Below are positions 20,914 to 29,420 of a DNA stretch of 39,537 nt, piece after piece. Location of the stretch: IMG/VR virus record IMGVR_UViG_3300031707_000059, positions 1-39,537 of that record; one strand, written 5' to 3'. The first letter of the stretch is position 1. The number at the start of each line of letters is the position of its first letter. The notes below the pieces were generated by a model, which saw only the letters and a list, made by a program, of their open reading frames with translations, searched no databases and was not told where the DNA came from. Origin of the DNA: a virus. Position numbers and translations under genes: made by a program.

Positions 20914-21297
20914 TTGAGGCAATGCCGGCGTTGCAAAGTTGAAAAGGACCGAAGTAGCTTTTACAAGTCTGGGAGAGTCTGCAAAGAGTGTACTGGGAAA
21001 GCTCTTCACAGGGAATTCGCAGAGGCCAGACTAAGGGCGTTGAGGTTCTACTCCAAAGGCGTTCCTAAGTGTTCTTGTTGTGGTGAGCTGAGGGTAGAAT
21101 TTCTTGCATTCGACCATATCAACGGCGTAAAGGCCGGTTCGGCTGAGTCCGGTTTAGTGATTAGGGGTCGGCTGCGTAATGCCATAAGACAGTGGAAGTA
21201 CCCAGATGGGATCCGGGTCTTGTGTCATAATTGCAACCAATCCCTAGGGTTCTACGGCTATTGTCCTCATGCGGCAGAAAAGGAGAAGGCAAGATGA
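20914..21297 (+). CDS. HNH endonuclease inserted upstream of the coat gene (127 aa)
   Basis: It starts with TTG at 20914, nine bases after GGAGGAG. The N-terminal zinc knuckles (CRRCKVEKDRSSFYKSGRVC) are followed by a treble-clef HNH core: CSCCGELRVEFLAFDHINGV (DH catalytic pair) and VLCHNCNQSLGFYGYCPH. This layout matches phage HNH nucleases annotated as homing or site-specific endonucleases. It lies exactly between the decoration and coat genes. Its last codons (AAAAGGAGAAGGC) supply the coat gene's ribosome site, as expected for a mobile intergenic gene. Confidence 0.85.
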   Translation: MRQCRRCKVEKDRSSFYKSGRVCKECTGKALHREFAEARLRALRFYSKGVPKCSCCGELRVEFLAFDHINGVKAGSAESGLVIRGRLRNAIRQWKYPDGIRVLCHNCNQSLGFYGYCPHAAEKEKAR

Positions 21298-22244
21298 TGG
21301 TAAGAGGTCAATTCGCACAGTTAATGGCCCCAGGACTCCGGGATATGTTCGTCCATTGGCTTGACATGCTTCAACGGGCTGAGGAGTATTCGTTGGTTTT
21401 CAACATCGAAAACTCCACAGCCGCCTACGAGGACGAAGTCGAGTTCTCTGGGCTTGGCCCAATGGTCGAAAAGCCCGAAGCCGAGGCTATCCAGTACGAG
21501 GATGCAATCCAAGGCGGCACTAAGCGGTACATCCACACGACCTTTGCTCTTGGCGTGCGGTCGTCCTGGGAACTCTACGAAGACGACCAGTACCAGCTTA
21601 TCAAGCAGGTGCCGAAAGCGATTGCTCGCAGCGCACACTTCTCACGCGAGCAGAGCGCCTGGAACGTCTTCAACCTGGGTTTCACAACGATTACCACCAT
21701 TGACGGCGTATCGCTGTTTAATGCAGCGCATCCGCTGTTGGGTGGGCCAAGGGCCACAAACATCGGCCCCGGTGTGTCCAGCTACATTAGCTCTGCTGGG
21801 ACATTCCCGAACCGACCTGCGGTTGACCAGGACTTGAGCTTCTCAGCGATTCAGCTCGCGCTCGACCAGTACGAGCGAATCATTGATAGCCAGGGGCTTC
21901 CGGTCGCACTCAAGCCGAAGTTCTTGGTTATTCCGCCTGAGCTTCGCTGGCTCGCGCGGGAGTTGCTTGGGTCCCCGTACAGGCCGACTGACGCCAACAA
22001 CGCAATCAACTCTCTGCTGGCTGAGGACCTACAGGTCATTAAGCCGCACTACCTGACCAGCAGGACAGCGTGGTATCTGCTCGCGGACAAGAGCGAAACC
22101 TGGCTCAAGTTCTACAACAGGTTCCCGCTGACTGAGGACTACTCGGACGATTTCGACACTCGTTCGATCAAAATGATTGCGTACCAGAGATTCTCGGTTG
22201 GTGCCACCCACTGGTGGGGCGTTTGGGGTTCCAACGGGCCATAG
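21294..22244 (+). CDS. Major capsid protein (HK97 fold)
   Basis: A 316-residue coat protein. The ATG at 21294 follows AAAAGGAGAAGGC; an upstream in-frame extension lies inside the HNH gene and is rejected. Typical coat features include an N-terminal acidic helical region (AAYEDEVEFSGLGPMVEK), an extended loop and P-domain segment (VSLFNAAHPLLGGPRATN), and a late conserved-looking part (PKFLVIPPELRWLARELLGS). The LFNAAHP element is familiar from HK97/Mu gpT-like coats. It builds the icosahedral shell around the scaffold. There is no protease domain and no obvious cleaved N-terminus. Confidence 0.85.
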   Translation: MMVRGQFAQLMAPGLRDMFVHWLDMLQRAEEYSLVFNIENSTAAYEDEVEFSGLGPMVEKPEAEAIQYEDAIQGGTKRYIHTTFALGVRSSWELYEDDQYQLIKQVPKAIARSAHFSREQSAWNVFNLGFTTITTIDGVSLFNAAHPLLGGPRATNIGPGVSSYISSAGTFPNRPAVDQDLSFSAIQLALDQYERIIDSQGLPVALKPKFLVIPPELRWLARELLGSPYRPTDANNAINSLLAEDLQVIKPHYLTSRTAWYLLADKSETWLKFYNRFPLTEDYSDDFDTRSIKMIAYQRFSVGATHWWGVWGSNGP

Positions 22245-22254
22245 AGCGTAGCTC

Positions 22255-22503
22255 ATGCCGAGTCAAGCTGGAAGCGGCATTCGTGGCATTCCTTGGTCCC
22301 GTTGCGACAGATGTGGCCTAGACTTCTCGCTGGATAAGCTCACAATGCAGCGGAGCCTATTACTCTGCCAGGACTGCTTCGATGACCCGGCCAACCTCGA
22401 CCGGGACCAGGTAATTGCAGAGGCCCTGGAGTCTGCCTCGGAAGAGGCGAAGGACTTAGTTTCTGAGGTGCGGAGCAGTGATGTGCCAAACGACACTTTT
22501 TAA
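22255..22503 (+). CDS. Small zinc-finger head-region protein (82 aa)
   Basis: Two Cys pairs (CDRCG, CQDC) form a zinc knuckle in the first 45 residues, and an acidic helical tail follows (DQVIAEALESASEEAKDLVS). Small proteins with this CxxC pair follow the coat gene in many phages. The role is unknown. The start at 22255 lacks a strong ribosome site and may be coupled to the coat stop ten bases upstream. Confidence 0.65.
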   Translation: MPSQAGSGIRGIPWSRCDRCGLDFSLDKLTMQRSLLLCQDCFDDPANLDRDQVIAEALESASEEAKDLVSEVRSSDVPNDTF

Positions 22504-22724
22504 TGCCCTGCGTTGCTACTCCGTGGCGGAGCGGGATAACACGGCAAAGGCGGAGTCGTCGCCGCCAACCTCCTGTGGCGCCCGTCCCGTGGCAGCCGTG
22601 TGCGTAATCGGGCTTGCGGCGCAGGGCAAAAAATCTGGGTAAGCGGGGGTGTCCACGATTCCCCCGGGCAGGCTGGGAGCGGGATAAGACTAACCACCCA
22701 GCGTGTTCCTAGTGGAGGTGAATT
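22504..22724 (+). repeat. Non-coding spacer with 12-bp direct repeat and hairpins
   Basis: GGAGCGGGATAA occurs at 22528-22539 and 22676-22687 (148 bp apart). The first is preceded by a CTCCG/CGGAG hairpin. A perfect CGGGGG/CCCCCG hairpin lies at 22644-22666. There is no T-run, so no clear terminator. The second repeat is about 40 bases before the next ATG (GTGGAGGTGAATT). This is the only sizeable gap in the rightward block. Confidence 0.6.
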
Positions 22725-23720
22725 ATGTCGCTTACGAACTTTCCGAATGGAATTACCAGCTTTGGGGCTCCTGTTTTTGGCTCTGGCCACCTTGGCTGGA
22801 AGAAAGAGGCCAATGTATTTTTTGTTGATGGCGTCAATGGCCTTGATGGCTATGAGGGGACGAGCCCTGAGAATGCCCTCAAGACCATTGGTCGTGCTCT
22901 CGCACTCGCTGGCCCCTACGATGTGATTTACGTCCTCGATAAGGGATACGATGTCAGTGGCGGTGACCCGGTAGCCTACATTGAGGCTGCCACGGACTTG
23001 AGTATCGCTGTTGGTAAGAACAACCTCGCGCTCGTCGGAGTACCGCATAACATCAACCAGGTTTACGGTCTCCAACTTAAATGCGTCTCGGCCTCCACCG
23101 CGCCGGTACTCTCGGTCTACGCTCCGCTTGTGACTATCGAAAACCTCTGTTTCAACAAGCGCGGCGACGGCGTTGGTTCCTGTGTTTACATCATTGAAGA
23201 CGGGACCTATGGTGGGACCGGGGTGTCGCTCTACAACTGCCACTTCCGCAACGCTGACATGGGCTCGGCAGCTCACACTACAAGTGCCGGCGTGAAACTG
23301 ATCGGGACGAAGTGGGCCGACATCAACCGTTGCTACTTCTTCGACTGCCGCAATGGCGTCGCACAGGGTAGCGGAACCAACACCATCAACTTTACCACGA
23401 TCCGAAACTCTGTCTTCTCGGCCTCGGTGGTTGCTAATGTTGACGTTGACATCCTTCTGATTCCCGGATCTTCGGGTCAATCTGCGGGACATCTCGTTGA
23501 CAACTGCCGTTTCGTTCACGACGTTCCAGCATTTGCAGGAGCCGGTGCGCTCACAGCGTACATCTACGACCTGCTCAGCACCGATTTTCTGGTGAGCGGC
23601 TGTCACTTCGCTACCGATGATGCCTCTTGCAGGGATACAGTGACGAATGAAATCGTCACCAAGGTCGGCAACACCATCGTTGGCTGTTATGATGCAGCCG
23701 GGTTGATTGCTTGGGCATAA
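22725..23720 (+). CDS. Right-handed beta-helix capsid-associated protein (331 aa)
   Basis: The ATG follows GTGGAGGTGAATT. The start LTNFPNGITSFGAPVFGSG and the segment VFFVDGVNGLDGYEGTSPEN then ALKTIGRAL are typical of a common phage family found after the coat gene. Repeating Asn/Gly/Cys-rich strands (about 110-320) form a parallel beta-helix of the pectate-lyase-like type. It may be a capsid fibre, a tailspike-like enzyme or a carbohydrate-binding decoration. No signal peptide is present, unlike the fibre proteins further right. Confidence 0.75.
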   Translation: MSLTNFPNGITSFGAPVFGSGHLGWKKEANVFFVDGVNGLDGYEGTSPENALKTIGRALALAGPYDVIYVLDKGYDVSGGDPVAYIEAATDLSIAVGKNNLALVGVPHNINQVYGLQLKCVSASTAPVLSVYAPLVTIENLCFNKRGDGVGSCVYIIEDGTYGGTGVSLYNCHFRNADMGSAAHTTSAGVKLIGTKWADINRCYFFDCRNGVAQGSGTNTINFTTIRNSVFSASVVANVDVDILLIPGSSGQSAGHLVDNCRFVHDVPAFAGAGALTAYIYDLLSTDFLVSGCHFATDDASCRDTVTNEIVTKVGNTIVGCYDAAGLIAWA

Positions 23721-23724
23721 ACTT

Positions 23725-23925
23725 ATGCTCATTAAGACGAGCAAAACTCGATTCAAAATCGGTCGTACACGCGCTGAGCAGGCGGAGAACCTCCGGCGCG
23801 TGTACGGCGGTTCCGGCGGAATGACCGACGAGAACTTGGACAAGTTGAAGTACGCTGAGCGGAAGCTCGGCATCAAGGGCTTTGTTCCACAAGCCGTCAT
23901 TGACGACATTGTGAGGGACACCTAA
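23725..23925 (+). CDS. Hypothetical protein (66 aa)
   Basis: The ATG at 23725 is chosen over an in-frame TTG at 23707 inside the previous gene; neither has a strong site. The product is basic at the start (MLIKTSKTRFKIGRTRAEQA), Gly-rich in the middle and helical at the end. Its stop overlaps the next ATG (TAATG). It is probably a head- or tail-associated small protein. Confidence 0.5.
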   Translation: MLIKTSKTRFKIGRTRAEQAENLRRVYGGSGGMTDENLDKLKYAERKLGIKGFVPQAVIDDIVRDT

Positions 23926-24194
23926 TGGCAGAGTCACAGAACCACAACGGCATCTACAAGTACGTTATAGTCGCGGTGTTTTGGCTTCTAACTCTGTACA
24001 TTGCCTGGACGCAGGCTTCCTCCCGCGTTGACAGCAAGGTAGAAGAAGCGTTCTCCCAGGTCGATGGCAGGGTGGAGAAGGCGTTTGAGATGCGGGCTGA
24101 GAGCAACACCGTCCGCACTGACATGATAGAGAAGCGCCTTGAGCGGGTTGAAGCAAAGCTGGATAGGTTGCTGGAGCTAATGCCCAGGAAATGA
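23925..24194 (+). CDS. Membrane-anchored coiled-coil protein (89 aa)
   Basis: One membrane span (YVIVAVFWLLTLYIAWTQA, residues 13-31) is followed by a heptad-rich coiled coil (SRVDSKVEEAFSQVDGRVEK, then EKRLERVEAKLDRLLELM). The N-terminus is short and polar. The form fits a spanin-like or other lysis accessory protein, or a membrane anchor; no endolysin is adjacent. It is coupled to the ATP-grasp gene by ATGA. Confidence 0.6.
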   Translation: MAESQNHNGIYKYVIVAVFWLLTLYIAWTQASSRVDSKVEEAFSQVDGRVEKAFEMRAESNTVRTDMIEKRLERVEAKLDRLLELMPRK

Positions 24195-25474
24195 AATTCT
24201 TGTTCCTTTCGGAAGCCGGCGCTGGTCTTGGCATCGCCCTTCGGGTCCTTGATGAGGGCAACGAAGTTGCCATGTGGATTCGCGGCCTGGACCACCAGTC
24301 TATCGGGGACGGGCTTGTACCGAAGGTGACAGACTGGAAGTTCTCCATTGACCCGGAGACCAACATCATCGCCGACGTTAATGGATTCGGCTGCATCATG
24401 GACGCGCTCCGTCTGGGCGGTTTTCCCACCGCTTGTGGTAACGTCTTAGCCGACCGTCTGGAAGCTGACAGGAAATTCGCTGACGAAGTGATGCACGACT
24501 GCGGCATCAAAACGCCCAAGTCGTGGTCATTTAAGGACTGGGACAAGGCCACTGACTTTGTAGATGAGTTTGAGGGCCGCTTGGTGTTTAAGCCTACCGG
24601 CGACCTTAGTGGAGTTGTTCCAAGCTATGTCTCGCTCGGCCGGGAGGACATGCTTGAGGCTCTGGACCACGCTGAGAGGAAGAGCTACGGCGAGCCGGAG
24701 TTTGAGTTGCAGGAGTTCCTTGAGGGTGTCGCTCTCTCAACTGAAGGTTGGTTCAATGGGCTTGATTTTCTTAAGCCCTTCAACCACACCATTGAGCGGA
24801 AGCAGTTGATGAATGGCGACCTGGGACCGTCTGGGGGATGTACCGGTAATGTCGTTTGGGCACGCCCAGACGATTGCCCGCTTCTTTGTGGCATGACCAA
24901 GTTCCTTGCTGGCCATCACTACATCGGCCCAATTGATATTAACGCAATCGTGACCGAGGACGGCAAAGCCTATGGCCTTGAATTTACTCCTAGGTTCGGC
25001 TACGACGCAGCGCCAACCCTGTTTCTGGAGCTTTTCGACGGTGAGGTGGGGAAGTTCCTGTCTGACCTTGCCCGGGACCAGTCGAGCGTCGAGATGCCGC
25101 TGAGACCTGGGTTTGGGGCCGGCGTTCGAGTTACACTATCGCCTTGGCCGCACAAGGAAGGTAAGTCAGAGTCAGGGGTTACAATCCGCGGCTTGGATAA
25201 GGGCGACCTGAACCACTTTGACCCGTGTTCGCTTATGCTAGGCTCCCGGAAGGAACTGGTCAAGGCTGACGGCTCCAACGTTGTTGGGGTTGTTACAGGC
25301 CATGGCGATTCTGTCCGCTCCGCTTTCAACAAGGCGTACAAGATTGCGGATAAGCTGAAGGTTCCCGGCAAGCAATTCAGAACCGACCTCGCCGACGTAG
25401 TCCGGGACGACTTGGAGAAACTAGGGATTTCCGAAGAGGAGATTGCCAGTGGTGTACAGCAGAACGTGGGTTGA
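24191..25474 (+). CDS. PurD-like ATP-grasp ligase (427 aa)
   Basis: The fold and motifs match ATP-grasp enzymes of the glycinamide ribonucleotide synthetase (PurD) type. There is an N-terminal pre-ATP-grasp strand (MKFLFLSEAGAGLGIALRVL) and a lid/substrate segment (LADRLEADRKFADEVMHDCG followed by IKTPKSW). The ATP-binding strand is GRLVFKPTGDLSG, and the metal-binding part is YGLEFTPRFGYDAAP, where Glu and Arg coordinate ATP-Mg. These enzymes join an acid to an amine using ATP. The length equals a bacterial PurD, but no other purine gene is near and it sits among virion genes. A role in modifying a virion or host component is therefore as likely as nucleotide synthesis. It starts at an ATGA overlap after CAGGAA. 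Confidence 0.82.
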   Translation: MKFLFLSEAGAGLGIALRVLDEGNEVAMWIRGLDHQSIGDGLVPKVTDWKFSIDPETNIIADVNGFGCIMDALRLGGFPTACGNVLADRLEADRKFADEVMHDCGIKTPKSWSFKDWDKATDFVDEFEGRLVFKPTGDLSGVVPSYVSLGREDMLEALDHAERKSYGEPEFELQEFLEGVALSTEGWFNGLDFLKPFNHTIERKQLMNGDLGPSGGCTGNVVWARPDDCPLLCGMTKFLAGHHYIGPIDINAIVTEDGKAYGLEFTPRFGYDAAPTLFLELFDGEVGKFLSDLARDQSSVEMPLRPGFGAGVRVTLSPWPHKEGKSESGVTIRGLDKGDLNHFDPCSLMLGSRKELVKADGSNVVGVVTGHGDSVRSAFNKAYKIADKLKVPGKQFRTDLADVVRDDLEKLGISEEEIASGVQQNVG

Positions 25475-26123
25475 AAGCGATCCCCCAGATACCCAACTTG
25501 CTAGTTTGCTGGGGCAGGTCACTCGTTACCTTAAAACTGACATCCGTGAACGGTTGTTCCTGTCCGGGCCGATCGCCAGCAGGCCCACGCCGGAGGCGGT
25601 CTTCGTAGGGCTTACCTACATTGCTACCGATGAAGCCAAGGTGTATCGGTGGAACGGGACTGGGTGGGATGAGATTTCGCTGGTGGCTCCTACGACGCCG
25701 GATGGAGCGCGGGTGTACAACTCAGCACCGATTAACATCCCTAGCGGCGTAGATACCAAGCTCACTTTTGATACAGAACGGTACGACAATGGTGGGCTGC
25801 ACGATCCAGGGGCCAACCCCGGCCGCCTCACCGCGCAGAAGGCCGGAACGTATGTAATTGTGGGCATGGTCGATTTTGCTGCGATTAGCGCTTTAGGGTT
25901 CCGCGGGTCTACTATTCTGCTCAATGGAGGCACCTCCCTGGCGCGGTCGACCTGGACCCCGCGGCTTACAGCGAGTAATGCTGGAGTTGTCACCACCGTC
26001 TATCATTTGGCTGCGAATGACTATGTGGAATTGCAGGTGTACCAAGACAGCGGCATAACGGTTAGTTGCATTGTGACCCCCAACCTCAGCCCAGAATTTG
26101 CTATGCAATGGTTGGGTTTGTAA
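25449..26123 (+). CDS. C1q/TNF-like jelly-roll structural protein (224 aa)
   Basis: The start is uncertain: a GTG at 25449 (or 25452) has GAGGAG seven bases upstream. An in-frame TTG at 25443 is too close to that site. The first 75 residues include a YRWNGTGWDEIS element common in phage tail proteins. The second half (about 95-224) reads as a jelly-roll of the C1q/TNF type (LTAQKAGTYVIVGMVDFAAI, HLAANDYVELQVYQDSG). It probably contributes to the tail tip or a fibre as a trimeric binding head. Confidence 0.65.
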   Translation: MVYSRTWVESDPPDTQLASLLGQVTRYLKTDIRERLFLSGPIASRPTPEAVFVGLTYIATDEAKVYRWNGTGWDEISLVAPTTPDGARVYNSAPINIPSGVDTKLTFDTERYDNGGLHDPGANPGRLTAQKAGTYVIVGMVDFAAISALGFRGSTILLNGGTSLARSTWTPRLTASNAGVVTTVYHLAANDYVELQVYQDSGITVSCIVTPNLSPEFAMQWLGL

Positions 26124-26124
26124 T

Positions 26125-27714
26125 ATGCCAATTCTACCGCCAGGTCAACTTCGTCCAGACGAGCTTCCAGAACTGCCGATGAGCGGGCCTTTCGGCGGGA
26201 TTCAATCGGAGCTCCCACAGCATGTCCTTGGCAACCTCGGCTTCTACGACTGCCGGAACATAATGTTCCGTTCTGCTAGGGCGGACGTTCGGCCAGGCTA
26301 CACGCCACTAGCCAGCATCGGCGAGTCAATCCTAGCGATAGCTGATTTCTTTACGGTTGCCGGGAACAGGGTTCAATGCGTCATAACCCCAACAAAGATC
26401 AAAGTGTGGCAGTCCGGCACCAGAACATGGTCGGATGTCACTGGCACGTTGGCCGGCGCGCCGCCGAGGCTCTTTGGCTGGACTGTCGTCAACCACAAGC
26501 TGCTGTTCTCGAATGGAATTGACAAAGTCCAGCTTTGGGACGGCATTACGGATACATTTGCTGCCGCAAGCGCGAACGCTGTTCCGGCCCGGTATCTAGC
26601 TGAGATTGGGACGCACCTTGTTGTCGCAGATACCATTGAAGGCGGCCGTTGCCACCAGCGTACACGCTGGACTCGTAGCGGCGATCCTACGGATTGGACA
26701 TCATACTCCGCAGGAGTCCACGATGAGCTTGGTGACCTCGGCCCAATAACTGGCCTGTGCCGAATCTCCCAGATTGGCTACCAGTTCCACTGGCGTGGCA
26801 TTGTTCAAATTGTTCCGACTGGTGTTGCGCTGCGTCCGTTTGATTTCAGGGCGATTACCCAGAACAATCGAGGCAACACCGCACCGTATTCCCTGGCAGT
26901 CTTCGGCGAGCAGGCTGCGTTCTATGTCGGCAAAGACGACATTTATATGTTCGACGGCACTAATAGCGTGCCCATAGGCAGCCGGGCGATGACGAGCGAG
27001 TATGGGATTGCTGGCGCCGCCCGCCTGGGCGCGAGGGCGCGGATATTTGCCGAGCTAAAAGTCGCTGACCTGGACAAGGTCTACGGCTTTGTTTCTTCCA
27101 GCATCTCCGGCAACGCCTTCAATGCCTACTGGCTGGTGATTCCCGGCGGTGGCTCCGTCTGGGTTTACAACATCGAGGAGGGAAGCTGGACACGCTTCGC
27201 CTACGATAAGGCGGTTGACTTGGTATCTACGTTCTCCGACTTCCATGCTATCCGCATCTGCGACCTTGTCGGCACGATTGCCGACCAAAACTGGACTCCT
27301 GCCGGCCTGCCGGTCAACGGCGGGATGGATTCGATGCTCGTTGGCTTCTCCGACGGAACCCCCGGTCTTGTCGATTTCACCGGTTATTCTGAGTCGCCCT
27401 GGTTCATCCAAAGCGGCCGTCTTGCGATGAACGACACTCGCCACGGCAAGACTGTCAAGAAGTTCCGGATTGTCTTCTACGACCTTGGGCCGTTGAGTTT
27501 CACTGTGAGGTTCCGCAACGAACGCGGCCAGGTGCATACGGAATCCGTTTCGTTTGCTGGGACTGGGTCTGGCGACCCAGTGGTACGCACCGTGCCAGTC
27601 AGCCTTTCCGGGATGTTTCTTGATTGGCGTCTTGACGGCGACGCAAACTCGCCGTCAAGCTTCGCAGAATTCACCCCGGTCTACGATGTTTCCGGGGAGC
27701 ATAGGAATGCTTGA
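26125..27714 (+). CDS. Tail hub / nozzle-like protein, propeller type (529 aa)
   Basis: The ATG at 26125 is favoured over an upstream in-frame start inside the previous gene; the ribosome site is weak. The protein repeats beta-rich blade units (CVITPTKIKVWQSGTRTWSD, KLLFSNGIDKVQLWDGITD, YVGKDDIYMFDGTNSVPIG, GGGSVWVYNIEEGSWTRFAY). This resembles the propeller tail proteins of podoviruses (P22 gp10 / T7 gp12-like) that close the tail channel. It begins with FYDCRNIMFRSARADVRPGY, common in that family. It would attach below the portal and adaptor and hold the fibres. Confidence 0.72.
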   Translation: MPILPPGQLRPDELPELPMSGPFGGIQSELPQHVLGNLGFYDCRNIMFRSARADVRPGYTPLASIGESILAIADFFTVAGNRVQCVITPTKIKVWQSGTRTWSDVTGTLAGAPPRLFGWTVVNHKLLFSNGIDKVQLWDGITDTFAAASANAVPARYLAEIGTHLVVADTIEGGRCHQRTRWTRSGDPTDWTSYSAGVHDELGDLGPITGLCRISQIGYQFHWRGIVQIVPTGVALRPFDFRAITQNNRGNTAPYSLAVFGEQAAFYVGKDDIYMFDGTNSVPIGSRAMTSEYGIAGAARLGARARIFAELKVADLDKVYGFVSSSISGNAFNAYWLVIPGGGSVWVYNIEEGSWTRFAYDKAVDLVSTFSDFHAIRICDLVGTIADQNWTPAGLPVNGGMDSMLVGFSDGTPGLVDFTGYSESPWFIQSGRLAMNDTRHGKTVKKFRIVFYDLGPLSFTVRFRNERGQVHTESVSFAGTGSGDPVVRTVPVSLSGMFLDWRLDGDANSPSSFAEFTPVYDVSGEHRNA

Positions 27715-28082
27715 TGCCTAGGGCAAAGCCAACGCTGGAGTTTCGGAAGCCGTCTTTGACGGAGTCGTGGCTTGGTGAGCTTTGCCGGATTATCCGACTG
27801 GGCTATGAACAACTTGTTGGCATTGTCAACGGGAGAATCTCTTTCGGAGATGGCACCAACTCGGATAACATTGACGGGGTTTGGGCTGATGTTACTACGC
27901 CGTTCGCGCCGGACACCAACTTCTCCGTAACCCATAACCTGGGAAGGCTGCCGGCTGGGTATTTCGTCGCGCGGAGGGAGATAGCCACAGAAATCTACGA
28001 CGGCACAGACGCATGGACAGAAACAACCATTTCGTTAAGGTCTACAATTGGCGAAGTTCCGCTGGTACTATTTATCTTTTAG
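27714..28082 (+). CDS. Tail-associated protein with THNLG domain (122 aa)
   Basis: The ATG at 27714 overlaps the previous stop (TGATG). The C-terminal 60 residues carry the segment [20 protein letters not shown], a small beta domain common in phage tail and fibre proteins. The N-terminal helix ([20 protein letters not shown]) may attach to the hub. It overlaps the following fibre gene by 70 bases in the -1 frame, so the two may be linked by a frameshift or simply overlap. Confidence 0.65.
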   Translation: MPRAKPTLEFRKPSLTESWLGELCRIIRLGYEQLVGIVNGRISFGDGTNSDNIDGVWADVTTPFAPDTNFSVTHNLGRLPAGYFVARREIATEIYDGTDAWTETTISLRSTIGEVPLVLFIF

Positions 28083-29089
28083 CAGCGATGCTCTTTGCCG
28101 CCAGCGCGGCTGCGCAGCCGCTACACCGCGGGCCTGCTGTTGCGTTCAATTTCAGCGGCGTGCCGACGGGTGTGTGTTTCCCGAACTACGTTGCTATTGA
28201 CGATTCTAACGGAGACTTCTACACCTGTGAGAAGCATGGCGAGGAGCCTGGTGTCTGGAAGAAGCAGGGCGCAGGCGGGCCACCTGGGCCTCAGGGTCCG
28301 AAGGGAGATACTGGCGATGTAGGACCAGCAGGCCCGAAGGGCGACAAAGGTGATGTAGGGGATACCGGCCCGCAGGGGGTTAAGGGAGATACGGGAGATA
28401 CCGGCGCCCAGGGCTTGCAGGGCAACACCGGCCCACAAGGACCTCCTGGAAACGATGGTGCTGTCGGCCCCAAAGGCGATACGGGAGATACTGGTCCGCA
28501 GGGGGCAAAGGGTGATACTGGGGATGTAGGACCGGCGGGAGCGAAAGGCGATACCGGCGATCAGGGACCACAAGGTATTCAAGGGCCGCAGGGCGACACT
28601 GGAGCTAAGGGTGATAAAGGAGATACAGGAGCGCAAGGCCCTCCAGGCCCAGGGCTTTCACCCGGTGCAGTCGTCCTTATCGTTTCGGGAACTTGCTCTG
28701 CTACTTTAGGGTCGGGATGGACGGAAGAGGTTTCACTCAACGGCAAGTTCCTCCTAGGAACCGTTGCAGCGAACTCCGACATCGGTGGAGCAGGTGGGAC
28801 GAACAGTATCACTCCGCAAGGGACTAATAGCACCACCACTACCGGCCCGACGGGTGCTGGGACGCCAGTGGGGGCTGTAAGCGCTATTGCAGGGACAGCA
28901 ACGGCGGCGGTGAAGATCGGTACGAGTTCAAGCAACGCCGCGGCGCAGGCACATACGCATCCTGCACCGACGTTTACTGGCTCGGCCTTGCCGACGCACA
29001 CGCATACCGTTCCGGCAGAGACTTTCACAGGCGAGCAGTTTGACAACCGTCCTGCATTTGTGAAAGTCATCTTTTGTAAGAAAACATAG
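28013..29089 (+). CDS. Collagen-like tail fibre with N-terminal signal-like segment (358 aa)
   Basis: The frame's first ATG at 28013 gives a basic N-region and a hydrophobic core ending in AASAAAQ (about residues 18-35), like a Sec signal. A second ATG at 28088 would cut into it; neither has a good ribosome site. Residues about 89-213 are some 41 Gly-X-Y repeats rich in [11 protein letters not shown], forming a collagen-like triple helix. The C-terminal domain ends with HTH repeats ([20 protein letters not shown]) and [15 protein letters not shown], a metal-binding fibre-tip pattern. It is most likely a trimeric receptor-binding fibre. Confidence 0.78.
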   Translation: MDRNNHFVKVYNWRSSAGTIYLLAAMLFAASAAAQPLHRGPAVAFNFSGVPTGVCFPNYVAIDDSNGDFYTCEKHGEEPGVWKKQGAGGPPGPQGPKGDTGDVGPAGPKGDKGDVGDTGPQGVKGDTGDTGAQGLQGNTGPQGPPGNDGAVGPKGDTGDTGPQGAKGDTGDVGPAGAKGDTGDQGPQGIQGPQGDTGAKGDKGDTGAQGPPGPGLSPGAVVLIVSGTCSATLGSGWTEEVSLNGKFLLGTVAANSDIGGAGGTNSITPQGTNSTTTTGPTGAGTPVGAVSAIAGTATAAVKIGTSSSNAAAQAHTHPAPTFTGSALPTHTHTVPAETFTGEQFDNRPAFVKVIFCKKT

Positions 29090-29100
29090 GTGTTTACAAC

Positions 29101-29142
29101 ATGAACATCAACGCCGCATCATACCTAGGAGGTATACAATAA
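29101..29142 (+). CDS. Possible 13-codon leader ORF
   Basis: ATG at 29101 (eight bases after AGGTG) reads MNINAASYLGGIQ and stops at TAA overlapping the next ATG as TAATG. It runs through the next gene's AGGAGG site, so its translation could control the next gene. The evidence is only positional. Confidence 0.3.
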   Translation: MNINAASYLGGIQ

Positions 29143-29420
29143 TGGCAATCCAAGCGACTGGTCGAGTAATTGCGGTCCCTGCAGCCGAAGCCGGTACAAC
29201 GCCAATCTTCACCCACATGGTCAAGGTCGAACACATTGAGTTTGTCGGCTACACTGTCGAGACCCACGTTTGTGCTGTCCAGGACCGGCAGGGCCGTAAA
29301 GTTTGGGACGGCAACGGCAAGTCCGACTTGTCCGCCGAGCGGAGCGGCAAAATTGGCTGGGTTGATGGGTTGGTTGTTCCAACCTGCGATTCTGGCGAAG
29401 TGAGGATTTACTTGCTATGA
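29142..29420 (+). CDS. Conserved small phage protein (92 aa)
   Basis: The ATG follows CTAGGAGGTATACAATA, one of the best ribosome sites here. The product (starting MAIQATGRVIAVPAAEAGTT, later KVWDGNGKSDLSAERSGKIG and WVDGLVVPTCDSGEVRIYL) looks like a small all-beta protein seen near fibre genes of other phages. It lacks a signal peptide although it sits between two genes that have one. It may be a fibre chaperone or a minor tail protein. Its stop overlaps the next ATG. Confidence 0.68.
   Translation: MAIQATGRVIAVPAAEAGTTPIFTHMVKVEHIEFVGYTVETHVCAVQDRQGRKVWDGNGKSDLSAERSGKIGWVDGLVVPTCDSGEVRIYLL

Noticed and set aside
22644-22666. Possible tRNA T-arm or terminator
   Set aside because: The loop is 11 nt rather than 7, no acceptor or anticodon stems can be paired around it, and no T-run follows.
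22500-23921. 473-codon minus-strand open frame
   Set aside because: It lies fully antisense to the beta-helix gene and neighbours that have good ribosome sites and family-like sequence. It has no ribosome site and low-complexity composition; an open shadow of codon bias.
28121-28636. 171-codon minus-strand frame
   Set aside because: Antisense to the repetitive collagen-like region; repeats of GC-rich triplets leave the reverse frame open.
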